Source: Bacteroidota bacterium (GTDB lineage: Bacteria > Bacteroidota > Bacteroidia > Chitinophagales > Chitinophagaceae). Taken from it: a DNA stretch of 45,560 nt. Shown here piece by piece: positions 35,212 through 43,403 of the stretch (the stretch's first letter is position 1; every line of letters starts with the position of its first letter). The position numbers were made by a program, and so were the translations under genes. Location: assembly GCA_013286305.1 (NCBI GenBank), contig JABDFW010000016.1, positions 1-45,560 on the forward strand, read 5' to 3'. The notes below the pieces were generated by a model that saw only the letters and a program-made list of their open reading frames with translations, was not told where the DNA came from and ran no database searches.

Positions 35212-35611
35212 TACAAATGTAATTGTATCAGCTTTAATTGGCTCAAGTTACCCGGCTCAAATTATTTATAATATTGTTCTTTCCAGAAAAGCCCTCATGT
35301 GTATTTCTTCTGAAGTTTTTGCAGAGTATAACAAAGTACTTCATCGCGAAAGATTTTCAAAATATACAAATTTTGTAACAAATGCAGAAATAGTACTCAA
35401 TAAAATAGATGAGCTTTCAATGCAGTTTATTCCATTTCAAAAAATCTCCATTATTAAGGATGAGCCTGACAACCGTTTTCTTGAATTGGGCATTACAGCC
35501 AATGCAGGTTTTTTAATAACAGGTAACCACAAGCATTTTAAATTAAGCGAATATGGCCTGATGAAAATTGTAAATCCGCAAGATTATATCGCAAATTATT
35601 ACAAGGAATAA
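35192..35611 (+). CDS. PIN-domain ribonuclease toxin (COG1569-type)
   Basis: 139-residue predicted endoribonuclease of the 'putative toxin-antitoxin system toxin component, PIN family' group. Acidic active-site residues: Asp7 in IVIDTNVIVSAL, Glu45 in SEVFAEYNKVL and Asp93 in KDEPDNRFLELG. The fourth position, usually Asp in a TGD motif, is Asn112 here (ITGNHKHF). The ATG lies within the antitoxin gene (20-base overlap), so translation is coupled. RNA target unknown. Confidence 0.88.
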   Translation: MQRIVIDTNVIVSALIGSSYPAQIIYNIVLSRKALMCISSEVFAEYNKVLHRERFSKYTNFVTNAEIVLNKIDELSMQFIPFQKISIIKDEPDNRFLELGITANAGFLITGNHKHFKLSEYGLMKIVNPQDYIANYYKE

Positions 35612-35634
35612 TCAACAAATCGATTAGTGTGGAC

Positions 35635-35654
35635 ATGCTATGGCATGACCCTAC
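35635..35654 (-). repeat. Right copy of the 20-bp inverted repeat bracketing the island
   Basis: Reads GTAGGGTCATGCC on the minus strand and supplies the TAG stop of folC (35653-35651). It is inverted relative to 33891-33910 (18 of 20 identical). Confidence 0.6.
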
Positions 35655-36934
35655 ACCTCGCCCACCAAAAACACACTTCCACACACTAATATCAGGTCAT
35701 CCTTATGCGCATGTGTCTTAGCCTCAGTTAGCGCAATATGCACGTCTACAAAAGTTTTACCCTTCAATCCAATATGGGCAGCCGCTTCGGCAAGTTCATT
35801 TTCCGGTAATGCACGCGGTATTTGGGCTTTGGTAAAATAATAGGTCGCATATTTTGGTAATTGTACCAATGCTTTTTCAACATCCTTATCCTTTACCATG
35901 CCTACTATTATATGCAGTTCGTTGTACGAGGTCAACTCAAGTTGTTCAGCTATTTGTTTTAAGCCTTCAGCATTATGGGCAACATCCAATATAATGGCCG
36001 GCTGTTGCTGAATAACTTCCCACCTTCCATGCAACCCCGTTGTTTTTTTGGTTTGTGCCAGGCCTTTTAAAATATTTTCGTCCGTAATATTCCACCCTTG
36101 TTTTTGCAGTTGATGTATAGCCTCAAGTACGGTAATTATGTTTTTTGTTTGGTAAATACCTGCCAGGTCAAGTTCATATTGTATCCGCTCGTCGGTTTGA
36201 TTATTTGCCACCGTTACCTGCAGATGATGATGCATATAATTCCATTCCGTTACAAATCTCTTTTCTTCTGCAAAAATCATTTCTGCATGTACGCTTGCAG
36301 CCTTTTCTTCAAATACGGGCTTCGTCACGGGCAAAAATTCGCCAATAACTACAGGCACATTTTCCTTTATGATGCCCGCCTTTTCAAAAGCTATCTTTTC
36401 AAGCGTATCCCCCAAAATTTGTATATGGTCAAAACCAATATTTGTTATAACGGAAAGTTCGGGTGTTATCACATTCGTACTGTCAAATCTTCCCCCCAGC
36501 CCTACTTCAATAACCGCAATATCTACTTGCTCCTTAGCAAAATATTCAAATGCCATCGCCACTGTTATTTCAAAAAAAGATGGTTCAATAGCTTCTATTA
36601 ATGGCGCAATTTTCTCTGTAAATGAAACCACAAAATCTTCTTCACACATTACCCCGTTGATCTTAATACGCTCACGAAAATCCTTTAAATGCGGTGAGGT
36701 ATATAACCCGGTTTTATAGCCTGCCTGCTGTAATATGGACGCGAGTATGTGCGAGGTTGAGCCTTTTCCATTTGTACCTGCAATATGAATGCTTTTAAAT
36801 TTTCCCTGGGGATTATCCAGTGCCCCGCAAAGGGCTATGGTATTGGTAAGATCCGCTTTAAATGCTGCCGCGCCAATGCGGCTGAACATCGGTAATTTTT
36901 TGAGGAGGAATTCCAGCGTTTCGGCATAATTCAT
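35651..36934 (-). CDS. folC: Bifunctional dihydrofolate synthase / folylpolyglutamate synthase
   Basis: Mur-ligase-like enzyme that adds glutamate to dihydropteroate and tetrahydrofolates. 427 residues from the ATG at 36934; a TTG five codons upstream is less likely. The P-loop is IHIAGTNGKGSTSHILA (about residues 50-66), then YTSPHLKDFRERI, the Mg-binding EVGLGGRFDSTNV, TNIGFDHIQILGDTLEKIAFEKAGIIK and the C-domain HGRWEVI and DVAHNAEGL motifs. It is downstream of the TonB-like gene by 17 bases and cotranscribed with it. Its stop lies in the right copy of the bracketing repeat. Confidence 0.95.
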   Translation of the reverse strand: MNYAETLEFLLKKLPMFSRIGAAAFKADLTNTIALCGALDNPQGKFKSIHIAGTNGKGSTSHILASILQQAGYKTGLYTSPHLKDFRERIKINGVMCEEDFVVSFTEKIAPLIEAIEPSFFEITVAMAFEYFAKEQVDIAVIEVGLGGRFDSTNVITPELSVITNIGFDHIQILGDTLEKIAFEKAGIIKENVPVVIGEFLPVTKPVFEEKAASVHAEMIFAEEKRFVTEWNYMHHHLQVTVANNQTDERIQYELDLAGIYQTKNIITVLEAIHQLQKQGWNITDENILKGLAQTKKTTGLHGRWEVIQQQPAIILDVAHNAEGLKQIAEQLELTSYNELHIIVGMVKDKDVEKALVQLPKYATYYFTKAQIPRALPENELAEAAAHIGLKGKTFVDVHIALTEAKTHAHKDDLILVCGSVFLVGEV

Positions 36935-36951
36935 CCGGCAAAATAACAAAC

Positions 36952-37824
36952 TTATCCTTTTGGAGTTTCAAATTTGATCTTTATAGTGCCGCTTTGTGAT
37001 GAGGTACCTTTGGTAAATGACACCTGGTATGCTCTTTTTATAGCAATCCTGTTTATATCGGCAAACGGGCTGCCAAGCTGAATAGAAGCTCCTGTTACCT
37101 TGCCATTTTCATCAACTGAAACATTCACCAGTACAGTTCCGCCGTATTGATAAGAATCTTCAAAATGCATATTCCCTGAAAGCCGCCTGCCTTCAAGCCC
37201 GTCAGTAATAGCAATACCACCATTGCCGTGGCCTCCATTGCCTATATAGCTATCAGAGTTAGGGTTACCATTTGGCTTACCCTGGTCGCCCTTGCCGCCC
37301 GCTATACCCTGGTTGTGCACATTATTATAACTGTCTGCATTATTACCCCCGGTACCGGGATTCTTCCCGCCGGCATAAACCGCTTTTGGTTTTGGCGGAA
37401 CCGGTGTAGGGTTAATTACAGCTTTTGGCTTTCTTGCCTTAGTTACCGTATTTAAAATCGTTTTGGGAGTTTTCTTTTCTGGTTTAGGAGAAGTATTTAC
37501 CGGTGTTGCATCAGCTTCGTTGTTTGGCAGTACTGGTGGCTGGGTTTCAGCAACTGCGCGGGCTGTAGGAGGTGGGTCGCTGTTTGTCTGTTTTGCCTCC
37601 GATGGCTCGCCGGGTATTTGGGGGGCAATTGTACCCAATCCCTGGTCGCTATTACCAAGGTTTACCTCTACACCTTCATCTTTTGGCTCCGGTGGAAGCT
37701 GGGGCAAAGACCAGCTAATTAAAAAAAAGATTAAAAAAACACCAACAGTTATAGCAATGGTAATACCTAATGCCTTAACATTTTTGCTGGTCTCAAATTG
37801 CTGTTCTGCCTGTATGTAGCTCAT
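36952..37824 (-). CDS. TonB-like energy transducer protein
   Basis: 290-residue periplasm-spanning protein. One N-terminal membrane helix (about residues 18-40, GITIAITVGVFLIFFLISW), then a Pro/Lys-rich linker (about 45-150, with PPPTARAV, PKPEKKTPK and VPPKPK), a Gly/Asn-rich low-complexity stretch (about 150-200), and a C-terminal TonB-type domain (GGTVLVNVSVDENGKVTGASIQ ... IKIKFETP). It would couple the proton-motive force, through ExbB/ExbD, to outer-membrane receptors; exbB/exbD are not in the window. folC follows after 17 bases. Confidence 0.82.
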   Translation of the reverse strand: MSYIQAEQQFETSKNVKALGITIAITVGVFLIFFLISWSLPQLPPEPKDEGVEVNLGNSDQGLGTIAPQIPGEPSEAKQTNSDPPPTARAVAETQPPVLPNNEADATPVNTSPKPEKKTPKTILNTVTKARKPKAVINPTPVPPKPKAVYAGGKNPGTGGNNADSYNNVHNQGIAGGKGDQGKPNGNPNSDSYIGNGGHGNGGIAITDGLEGRRLSGNMHFEDSYQYGGTVLVNVSVDENGKVTGASIQLGSPFADINRIAIKRAYQVSFTKGTSSQSGTIKIKFETPKG

Positions 37825-37829
37825 TAATA

Positions 37830-37837
37830 CAAATATA
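37830..37837 (-). promoter_or_regulatory. -7 box (TATATTTG) directly before the TonB-like gene
   Basis: Perfect TAnnTTTG on the minus strand only 6 bases before the ATG at 37824; if used, the mRNA would be nearly leaderless. No TTG element at the right distance. Confidence 0.3.
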
Positions 37838-38177
37838 ACGGCAGAAAAAAGTATTTAGTGTTATTAAGATGCTAACAAGGTGTGAATAGCTTAACGGAAA
37901 ACGGCAAGAACAAGTTCTTAGGCTTAATTTATCCTTAAATTTTATTTTTATATAGACTGTTTAATACCGAAATCAGTATAAAATGTGTGATTGGGTATTA
38001 TTTAGATTAAAGCAGCATTATAAATATTAAGAGGCAGGTTTTTTACAAAGAATCTATTCAATTGAGCACGTATATTTAACACGGCATAAATTTTGAGCGC
38101 TTTGCTGAAATTTCAATAATACTAATATATGTACCCGTAACAATATTTTTATTATTAAATACCCTTAAAGACGATAT
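37838..38177. other. Gene-free stretch between the TonB-like gene and the small membrane protein
   Basis: About 340 A+T-rich bases without a credible ORF. The only structure seen is a palindrome AAGAAC-AA-GTTCTT at 37906-37919, about 80 bases upstream of the TonB-like gene, possibly an operator. No terminator or repeat was recognised. Confidence 0.5.
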
Positions 38178-38414
38178 ATGATACAGCTTGTAATTTTTTT
38201 ATTCCTGCAACATATTACAATTTACACCGTAATATTTTTTGGGATACTTGGCTTTTTAATAGGTTTTTTTATAAGGAGCCAGGGCCTTGCAAAAGAAAAA
38301 AAGAAGCTTCGAAATTTGCAAAATGAAGCTGATATTAATAAAGCCCGCATCGAATCTTTGGAGAAAAAGGCTAATGAACTTAAGAACAACAATTCCGGAG
38401 ATAGAAATAAATGA
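38178..38414 (+). CDS. Small membrane protein with coiled-coil tail
   Basis: 78 residues: a hydrophobic N-terminal half (about 2-34, one or two membrane passes, with FGILGFLIGFFIRSQG) and a charged helical C-terminal half (KEKKKLRNLQNEADINKARIESLEKKA pattern split over heptads) predicted to form a coiled coil in the cytosol. The shape recalls DUF1049/LapA-like small membrane proteins, but no clear family match is seen. It converges with lptD. Confidence 0.55.
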   Translation: MIQLVIFLFLQHITIYTVIFFGILGFLIGFFIRSQGLAKEKKKLRNLQNEADINKARIESLEKKANELKNNNSGDRNK

Positions 38415-38481
38415 GTTGACAAACCTATAAGTTATTATACCTGCAGCAAGTGAGTTCCCCCTTTACCTTACATTGATGCCA

Positions 38482-41178
38482 TCAATAACTTGAAAATGAT
38501 CTCGTGCGGTTTATTTTAAGATCGCGAAGGATGCCTGATTTAGGGTTAATGACAATACTAAACGACTTAAATGTACCTAACTGCACATTAATTGCCATTT
38601 GCCAGCAGTGCATTTCGCGGGTAAGGAACAGGCTTACCGTTTGAATTTTTAGGGTCCTGAAATCAAAATAAGTGCCTCCGCCAATTTTCCATTTTGGCGA
38701 TAAACTAAAATCACCATTTACATTAACGTTGGAATTTATTTGAGTATAATAGGTTCTCAGGTTGGGGGCTTGTATCCTGGAAAAATTAACTGCGAGTGAA
38801 AGCTGCAGTGTCCATGGAATATTAAAATCAACAAACTCTGCCGGGTTTTGCCTTACGTAATCCAATTGCCGCTGCTGCTCATCTGGCGTTAAAGTTTGGT
38901 CAGGGGTTACACGGGAAGAATCAGCCCTGTTATCTGTTGATTTACTTTTTAAAGAGGTTGAAAGTGCAAAGTTGCCACCTGTAAAACGGCCAAAGCTTCC
39001 TTTACTCCACAATAATTTATTTATACGGTTACCCAGGCTGTCAACACCGTAAGGGTCAATGGAAGCTCCACCGGTAATATTTACATTGCCAAACAAAGTG
39101 CTGCGCAGGTTAAACGTTACGGGCGACCAGTTTAAACTGTCAGCAATAAGGTTGTACCCCCCTGTTACACCAAAACCATCAAGCAACCGCACTTTTTTAG
39201 TGCCATCTTCAGAGGTATCGCTTTTGTCTTTAACCTTCATTTCAAGCAGGTTATCTATGCCAAAAGAAATTCCGCCAAACTTTCCTTCGGCAAATGAGCC
39301 AACTACCCCCCCATCCAGTTTTGAATACCGTGCAAGGTCCCCTTGCTTATCAACCTGTACATTTTGAAAATATTGCCCGACCATATCGGGCTGGTAACTT
39401 AAACTTATAAATGGTTTTACTTCGTGCCTTATAGCCGATATGAACCCATTTTTAAATTTAAAGGTTCCAAAAATGCGTGTGTTTACTGATACGGCAAAAC
39501 TTACCTGCCTGGCTGCAAAAAAGCCGTTTTTTGTTGAGGTAAGTAAAGTGTCTTTTGTATTATCCCATGTTTTAATTAATTCCTGCCCATACCAACGCTC
39601 TTCATACGAAACGGAGGGCGAAGCAATAAAAGGCCCAAATGCGGGCAATGTTAAAGTAATAGGTAACCGGTGGTCAACACCCCACATCGCCGTGTCGAGC
39701 ATCTTTTTAAAATTAAATATGGAATCGTAAAACGAAAATTGGTTAAGCGCAGTAACGCTGTACGAAATACCAAGTTTTTGATACCATTTTGGCGTGCCCA
39801 CCTGGTCTATTTTCTGAAAAGGATATATAGTGCTGGCAGTAAAATTTATGCTTGGCGCCTGTATATTTATAAGGCCGAGGTTATTATTTTGGTTATGGTT
39901 AGCTGCAATGCTAAGGTTGTATTTACCCTGGTCCCACATTTTATTGTAAGTAATGGAAGATGCTAACTGATTATCATAATTGCGAAAAGCATTATCTGGC
40001 AGCGACCTGTTATATTTAGTGCTGCCTGCCCTTACGCTCGCTGAAAATGAAGTTCCCGGCCTTGCCCTTGTATCACTGGAATGTGACCAGGTAATAAAAA
40101 AGGTATTATACTCAGTAAATTCCGATGCATCAAGCCCTCCTGTATTCAGTGATTTTGTTTTTTGGATGGAGAGATCAAGCGTTCCGCGGTAATCATATCT
40201 TTTATAATAATCGGGCTTTATATCAATTAACCATCCCCCGTAGGTGTAAATATTTGACCGGAAGGTTACATCCCAGTTATCGTTTATAACCTTATAATAT
40301 CCTAAGCCCTGCAATCCAAGGCCTAAACTAAAATCATTTGCAAATGCAGGAGGCAAGATGCCCGAGTGCCTGCCTGTTTCCATAGGAAAAATGCCAAAAG
40401 GAATAACAATGGGCATAGGTACCCCCTCAAATTCGGGGATAGACGGGCCAGCTACCGCTAACTTATTATTGATTATTTTCAATTTTCTTGTAATAAAGGC
40501 ATAGTGGGGCGTATCCAGGTTGCAGGTTGTAAAGCGCGCTCTCCAGGCATACTCTGTGTTTGCATTTACTTTTTTTACTACCTGGGCATGTATGAACATT
40601 TCACCTTCCTTATAGTAAGTATTTTTTGTAAGCCCTCTTTGGTTTTTCATATTAAATTTAATCGTATCACTCGTTGACGTAGATCCGGCCTGAACCATTT
40701 TGGGCAGGTTTAAAGGGCTGTTACCTGTATCAGTGCCTCCATACGCGGTAATAAGCTGCGTGCTCTGGTCGTACTTAATAACATTAGCATCCAGCGTCAT
40801 GTTCGTATATTTCGCATTGGCCTTGCCATACAAAAAAAACTGTTTTGAAGGGATGATAAGCACTGCAGAATCTTCAGCTTTGTATGCAACAGGCGCATCT
40901 AATGAATCTTTAGAAAAATGAAGCGTATCTACAGTTACTTTTTTAGAAGTATCATTAATATTGTGTGCAGTATCGGTTTTATGCAGTGTATCTGATGTTG
41001 TTGATTTATTATTTTTTTTCGAAGAATGCTTAGATGTATCAGAATCATCTGTTAATGATTTGAAAATTTGCCTGAAATGCTTACCCTTTGCATCTATTTG
41101 GTGCGTTATAGTAGCAAACACAAGCACAATTAGCCCGGTTAGTATATATTTTGCAGTAACTTTACGGTTGTACAGCAT
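38482..41178 (-). CDS. lptD: LPS-assembly protein LptD (Bacteroidota type)
   Basis: 898-residue outer-membrane protein that would place lipopolysaccharide in the outer leaflet. The N-terminal hydrophobic segment (about 9-28) is a signal anchor or signal peptide, followed by a Ser/Thr/Lys-rich linker (30-85). An OstA/LptA-type beta-jellyroll follows (about 90-230: FFLYGKANAKYTNMTLDANVIKYDQ), then the barrel domain with the family-typical PMPIVIPFGIFPMETGRHSGILPP segment (about 262-283) and many aromatic-ended strands to the C-terminal Tyr. Pairing with an OstA-like gene and amidase genes on the other side supports the call. Divergent from the first amidase gene. Confidence 0.88.
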   Translation of the reverse strand: MLYNRKVTAKYILTGLIVLVFATITHQIDAKGKHFRQIFKSLTDDSDTSKHSSKKNNKSTTSDTLHKTDTAHNINDTSKKVTVDTLHFSKDSLDAPVAYKAEDSAVLIIPSKQFFLYGKANAKYTNMTLDANVIKYDQSTQLITAYGGTDTGNSPLNLPKMVQAGSTSTSDTIKFNMKNQRGLTKNTYYKEGEMFIHAQVVKKVNANTEYAWRARFTTCNLDTPHYAFITRKLKIINNKLAVAGPSIPEFEGVPMPIVIPFGIFPMETGRHSGILPPAFANDFSLGLGLQGLGYYKVINDNWDVTFRSNIYTYGGWLIDIKPDYYKRYDYRGTLDLSIQKTKSLNTGGLDASEFTEYNTFFITWSHSSDTRARPGTSFSASVRAGSTKYNRSLPDNAFRNYDNQLASSITYNKMWDQGKYNLSIAANHNQNNNLGLINIQAPSINFTASTIYPFQKIDQVGTPKWYQKLGISYSVTALNQFSFYDSIFNFKKMLDTAMWGVDHRLPITLTLPAFGPFIASPSVSYEERWYGQELIKTWDNTKDTLLTSTKNGFFAARQVSFAVSVNTRIFGTFKFKNGFISAIRHEVKPFISLSYQPDMVGQYFQNVQVDKQGDLARYSKLDGGVVGSFAEGKFGGISFGIDNLLEMKVKDKSDTSEDGTKKVRLLDGFGVTGGYNLIADSLNWSPVTFNLRSTLFGNVNITGGASIDPYGVDSLGNRINKLLWSKGSFGRFTGGNFALSTSLKSKSTDNRADSSRVTPDQTLTPDEQQRQLDYVRQNPAEFVDFNIPWTLQLSLAVNFSRIQAPNLRTYYTQINSNVNVNGDFSLSPKWKIGGGTYFDFRTLKIQTVSLFLTREMHCWQMAINVQLGTFKSFSIVINPKSGILRDLKINRTRSFSSY

Positions 41179-41189
41179 ACATGTAAAAA

Positions 41190-41197
41190 CAAAAATA
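41190..41197 (-). promoter_or_regulatory. -7 box (TATTTTTG) upstream of lptD
   Basis: Perfect TAnnTTTG on the minus strand, 12 bases before the ATG. No matching -33 TTG. Confidence 0.35.
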
Positions 41198-41248
41198 GGG
41201 CTTAAAGGATAAATGATTTGTGAAGAATAATTTTAATGAACTGTAATT

Positions 41249-42184
41249 ATGTTAAGAAAAATTTTTTTAATTCCCCTGTATCCCATTTTATTCTTTGTAC
41301 TTACTTCATTCAAAAATACACCACACAGGGTTTTACAGCAACACACTTTAAGAACAATTATAATAGATGCAGGCCATGGCGGCCCTGATATTGGCGCTGT
41401 TGGCGCATACAGCAATGAGGCAGATATTACTCTTGCACTAGCACTTAAGCTTGGAAAAAAGCTTGAAGACTCATTACCGGATTGCAAAATTGTTTATACA
41501 AGAACAGACCATAATTTGCCAGGTGGGTTACAGGATCATAACCTGGCCAACCGCCTTAGAGCTAAAATAGCCAATGAAAACCACGGAGACCTTTTTATAG
41601 CTATTCATGTAAATGATGCAGCGCATCCTTACAGGAAGGAAATAGAAGGGCAGAGGGAGGAGACCTATTACACCGGAAAAGGGAAAAAACGTACAAAACA
41701 TACGCATGAAGTACCCATAATTAAGTATATAAAATTACCAGCCACAATAAGAGGTACCCTAAGCATTGTATGGGCAGTAGGTAAGAACGACCAGAAAAAA
41801 GAATTTGTGGGCGCAAATGAAGAAGAAATATATGGTGAAAAAACAGATAGCACTGTTCAATATTTTGATAGCCCTGAAGCTAAGATACTGGCATCTCTCC
41901 GAACCCAGAAATATTTTAACAACAGCCTGCTCGTAGCGGGTTATGTTCAGGATGAATTTGAAAAAGCTGGAAGAAGAAACCTGGGCGTTATACAAAGGGA
42001 CTGGGAAGGGATATGGGTACTGCAGGCTACTGCAATGCCAAGTATATTGGTTGAAACGGGGTTTATTTGTACGCCGGAAGAAGAAGATTACCTTAACAGT
42101 GAAATTGGCCAGGAAGAAACAACTAACTGCATCTATAATGCTGTGATACGTTACAAACAAAACATCGAAGGGGGCGCCAGGTAA
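41249..42184 (+). CDS. N-acetylmuramoyl-L-alanine amidase (Amidase_3), copy 1
   Basis: Zinc amidase that removes the stem peptide from peptidoglycan; 311 residues with an N-terminal membrane/signal segment (about 5-21). Zinc ligands His43 (DAGHGG), Glu57 (NEADI) and His120 (AIHVND); the catalytic Glu lies in ILVETGFICTPEE. A lineage-type insertion of about 60 residues sits between the third ligand and the catalytic Glu. It is paralogous to the next gene along its whole length (same YTGKGKKR/YKGKGSKR insert and WVLQATAMPSILVETG ending) and thus a tandem duplicate. At the third ligand it has HVND where copy 2 has the common HCNS. Confidence 0.92.
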   Translation: MLRKIFLIPLYPILFFVLTSFKNTPHRVLQQHTLRTIIIDAGHGGPDIGAVGAYSNEADITLALALKLGKKLEDSLPDCKIVYTRTDHNLPGGLQDHNLANRLRAKIANENHGDLFIAIHVNDAAHPYRKEIEGQREETYYTGKGKKRTKHTHEVPIIKYIKLPATIRGTLSIVWAVGKNDQKKEFVGANEEEIYGEKTDSTVQYFDSPEAKILASLRTQKYFNNSLLVAGYVQDEFEKAGRRNLGVIQRDWEGIWVLQATAMPSILVETGFICTPEEEDYLNSEIGQEETTNCIYNAVIRYKQNIEGGAR

Positions 42185-42274
42185 CCTATTTTCCACTTTT
42201 GCCCCGCTTCTTTTTAACGAATTAATATAATCATTAAATTACGCTAACGGAGAAAAAAATCATCTTATACAAAG

Positions 42275-42282
42275 TATTTTTG
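42275..42282 (+). promoter_or_regulatory. -7 box (TATTTTTG) upstream of the second amidase gene
   Basis: Perfect TAnnTTTG, 40 bases before the ATG at 42322; no -33 TTG in place. Suggests that the second amidase gene has its own promoter. Confidence 0.4.
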
Positions 42283-42321
42283 CAAATAATCTTCCCTTCA
42301 TAAAACTGGCAAAAAAATAAG

Positions 42322-43281
42322 ATGGCGCACAAAAGATTAACAGTTGTATTAAGCCTTGCAGTATTGCTTTGCAGTATTTCTGCAAAACTGCCCGTTAGTA
42401 AAGATTATGTTCAGCAAAAAGCATCTTTAAGAACTATTGTTATTGATGCAGGCCACGGCGGTAAGGATGAAGGCGCACCGGGGGCCTACTCATACGAAAA
42501 AGATATTGCGCTTGCAATTTCGTTGAAACTACAAGCAGAACTGGAAAAGGAGATGCCTGATGTAAAAGTTGTAATGACGCGTACCACAGATACTTACCCC
42601 AGCCTGCAGGACAGGGCTAACCTGGCAAACTATGTAAAAGGCGATCTTTTTATTTCTATACACTGCAACAGTGCCGACCCTATAAAGCACAGTGAGTTTC
42701 TTGGGTATGAGGATGAGACCTACTACAAAGGCAAAGGCAGTAAACGGAAGCAGTACACCCGCAAGGTGGCCCAATACCGCCACTGGACTACCCCTAACCC
42801 TGCAGAAGGTACTGAAACATATATTTGGGCAGCGCATAAAAATGAAGATAAAGAGCTTGCAATGCGCGAAAATGAAGCGCTTTATACTGACAGCACCACG
42901 TCGAAAGAAGCCGGAAATTTTGACCCCGATTCGCCTGAACAAATGATCCTTTATTCACTTAAAACACAGCAGTATTTTACCCGCAGTGCAAATCTTGCTT
43001 TAACGGTAGAAGATGAATTTAAAAAAGTAGGCCGCATAAGCCGCGAAGCACGCCAGCGCCAGGTAGGTATTTGGGTTCTGCAGGCAACTGCAATGCCAAG
43101 TATTTTAGTAGAAACAGGTTATATATCCAATCCGGAGGAAGAAAATTATTTAAACAGCCAAAGCGGCCAGCAGGAAATTGCGGACGTAATTGTAAAAGCA
43201 CTCAAGCGCTACAGGTTTTCGCTTGAGCACCATACCCTCGCTCCTGTTTCTGACAGCACACAGGAAAGTACTGTACACTAA
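42322..43281 (+). CDS. N-acetylmuramoyl-L-alanine amidase (Amidase_3), copy 2
   Basis: 319-residue exported amidase (signal peptide about 1-21, ending SISA). Zinc ligands His45 (DAGHGG), Glu59 (YEKDI) and His114 (SIHCNS), catalytic Glu in ILVETGYISNPEEE. Same insertion as copy 1 (about residues 125-190). It follows copy 1 after 137 bases and likely arose by duplication; different N-termini and third-ligand contexts suggest divergence in location or regulation. A promoter-like box lies in the gap. Confidence 0.93.
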   Translation: MAHKRLTVVLSLAVLLCSISAKLPVSKDYVQQKASLRTIVIDAGHGGKDEGAPGAYSYEKDIALAISLKLQAELEKEMPDVKVVMTRTTDTYPSLQDRANLANYVKGDLFISIHCNSADPIKHSEFLGYEDETYYKGKGSKRKQYTRKVAQYRHWTTPNPAEGTETYIWAAHKNEDKELAMRENEALYTDSTTSKEAGNFDPDSPEQMILYSLKTQQYFTRSANLALTVEDEFKKVGRISREARQRQVGIWVLQATAMPSILVETGYISNPEEENYLNSQSGQQEIADVIVKALKRYRFSLEHHTLAPVSDSTQESTVH

Positions 43282-43317
43282 TTATACAAGGGTTCTGCGG
43301 GCATAGGGAATAACTCT

Positions 43318-43325
43318 TACATTTG
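43318..43325 (+). promoter_or_regulatory. -7 box (TACATTTG) upstream of the MCE gene
   Basis: Perfect TAnnTTTG, 79 bases before the ATG at 43404. No TTG at 19-20 bases. Confidence 0.35.
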
Positions 43326-43403
43326 CTTCAAAATAATTACTGCTGGCAATGCTCGTTGCAAACCGGCATATTAGCAGCAAATTAGAAAATAAACCACAGA
43401 TCA

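Noticed and set aside
38429-38491. AAGTTATT / AATAACTT inverted repeat near the lptD stop
   Set aside because: The arms are 47 bases apart, A+T-rich, and one lies in the lptD coding end; no T-tract after a stable stem.
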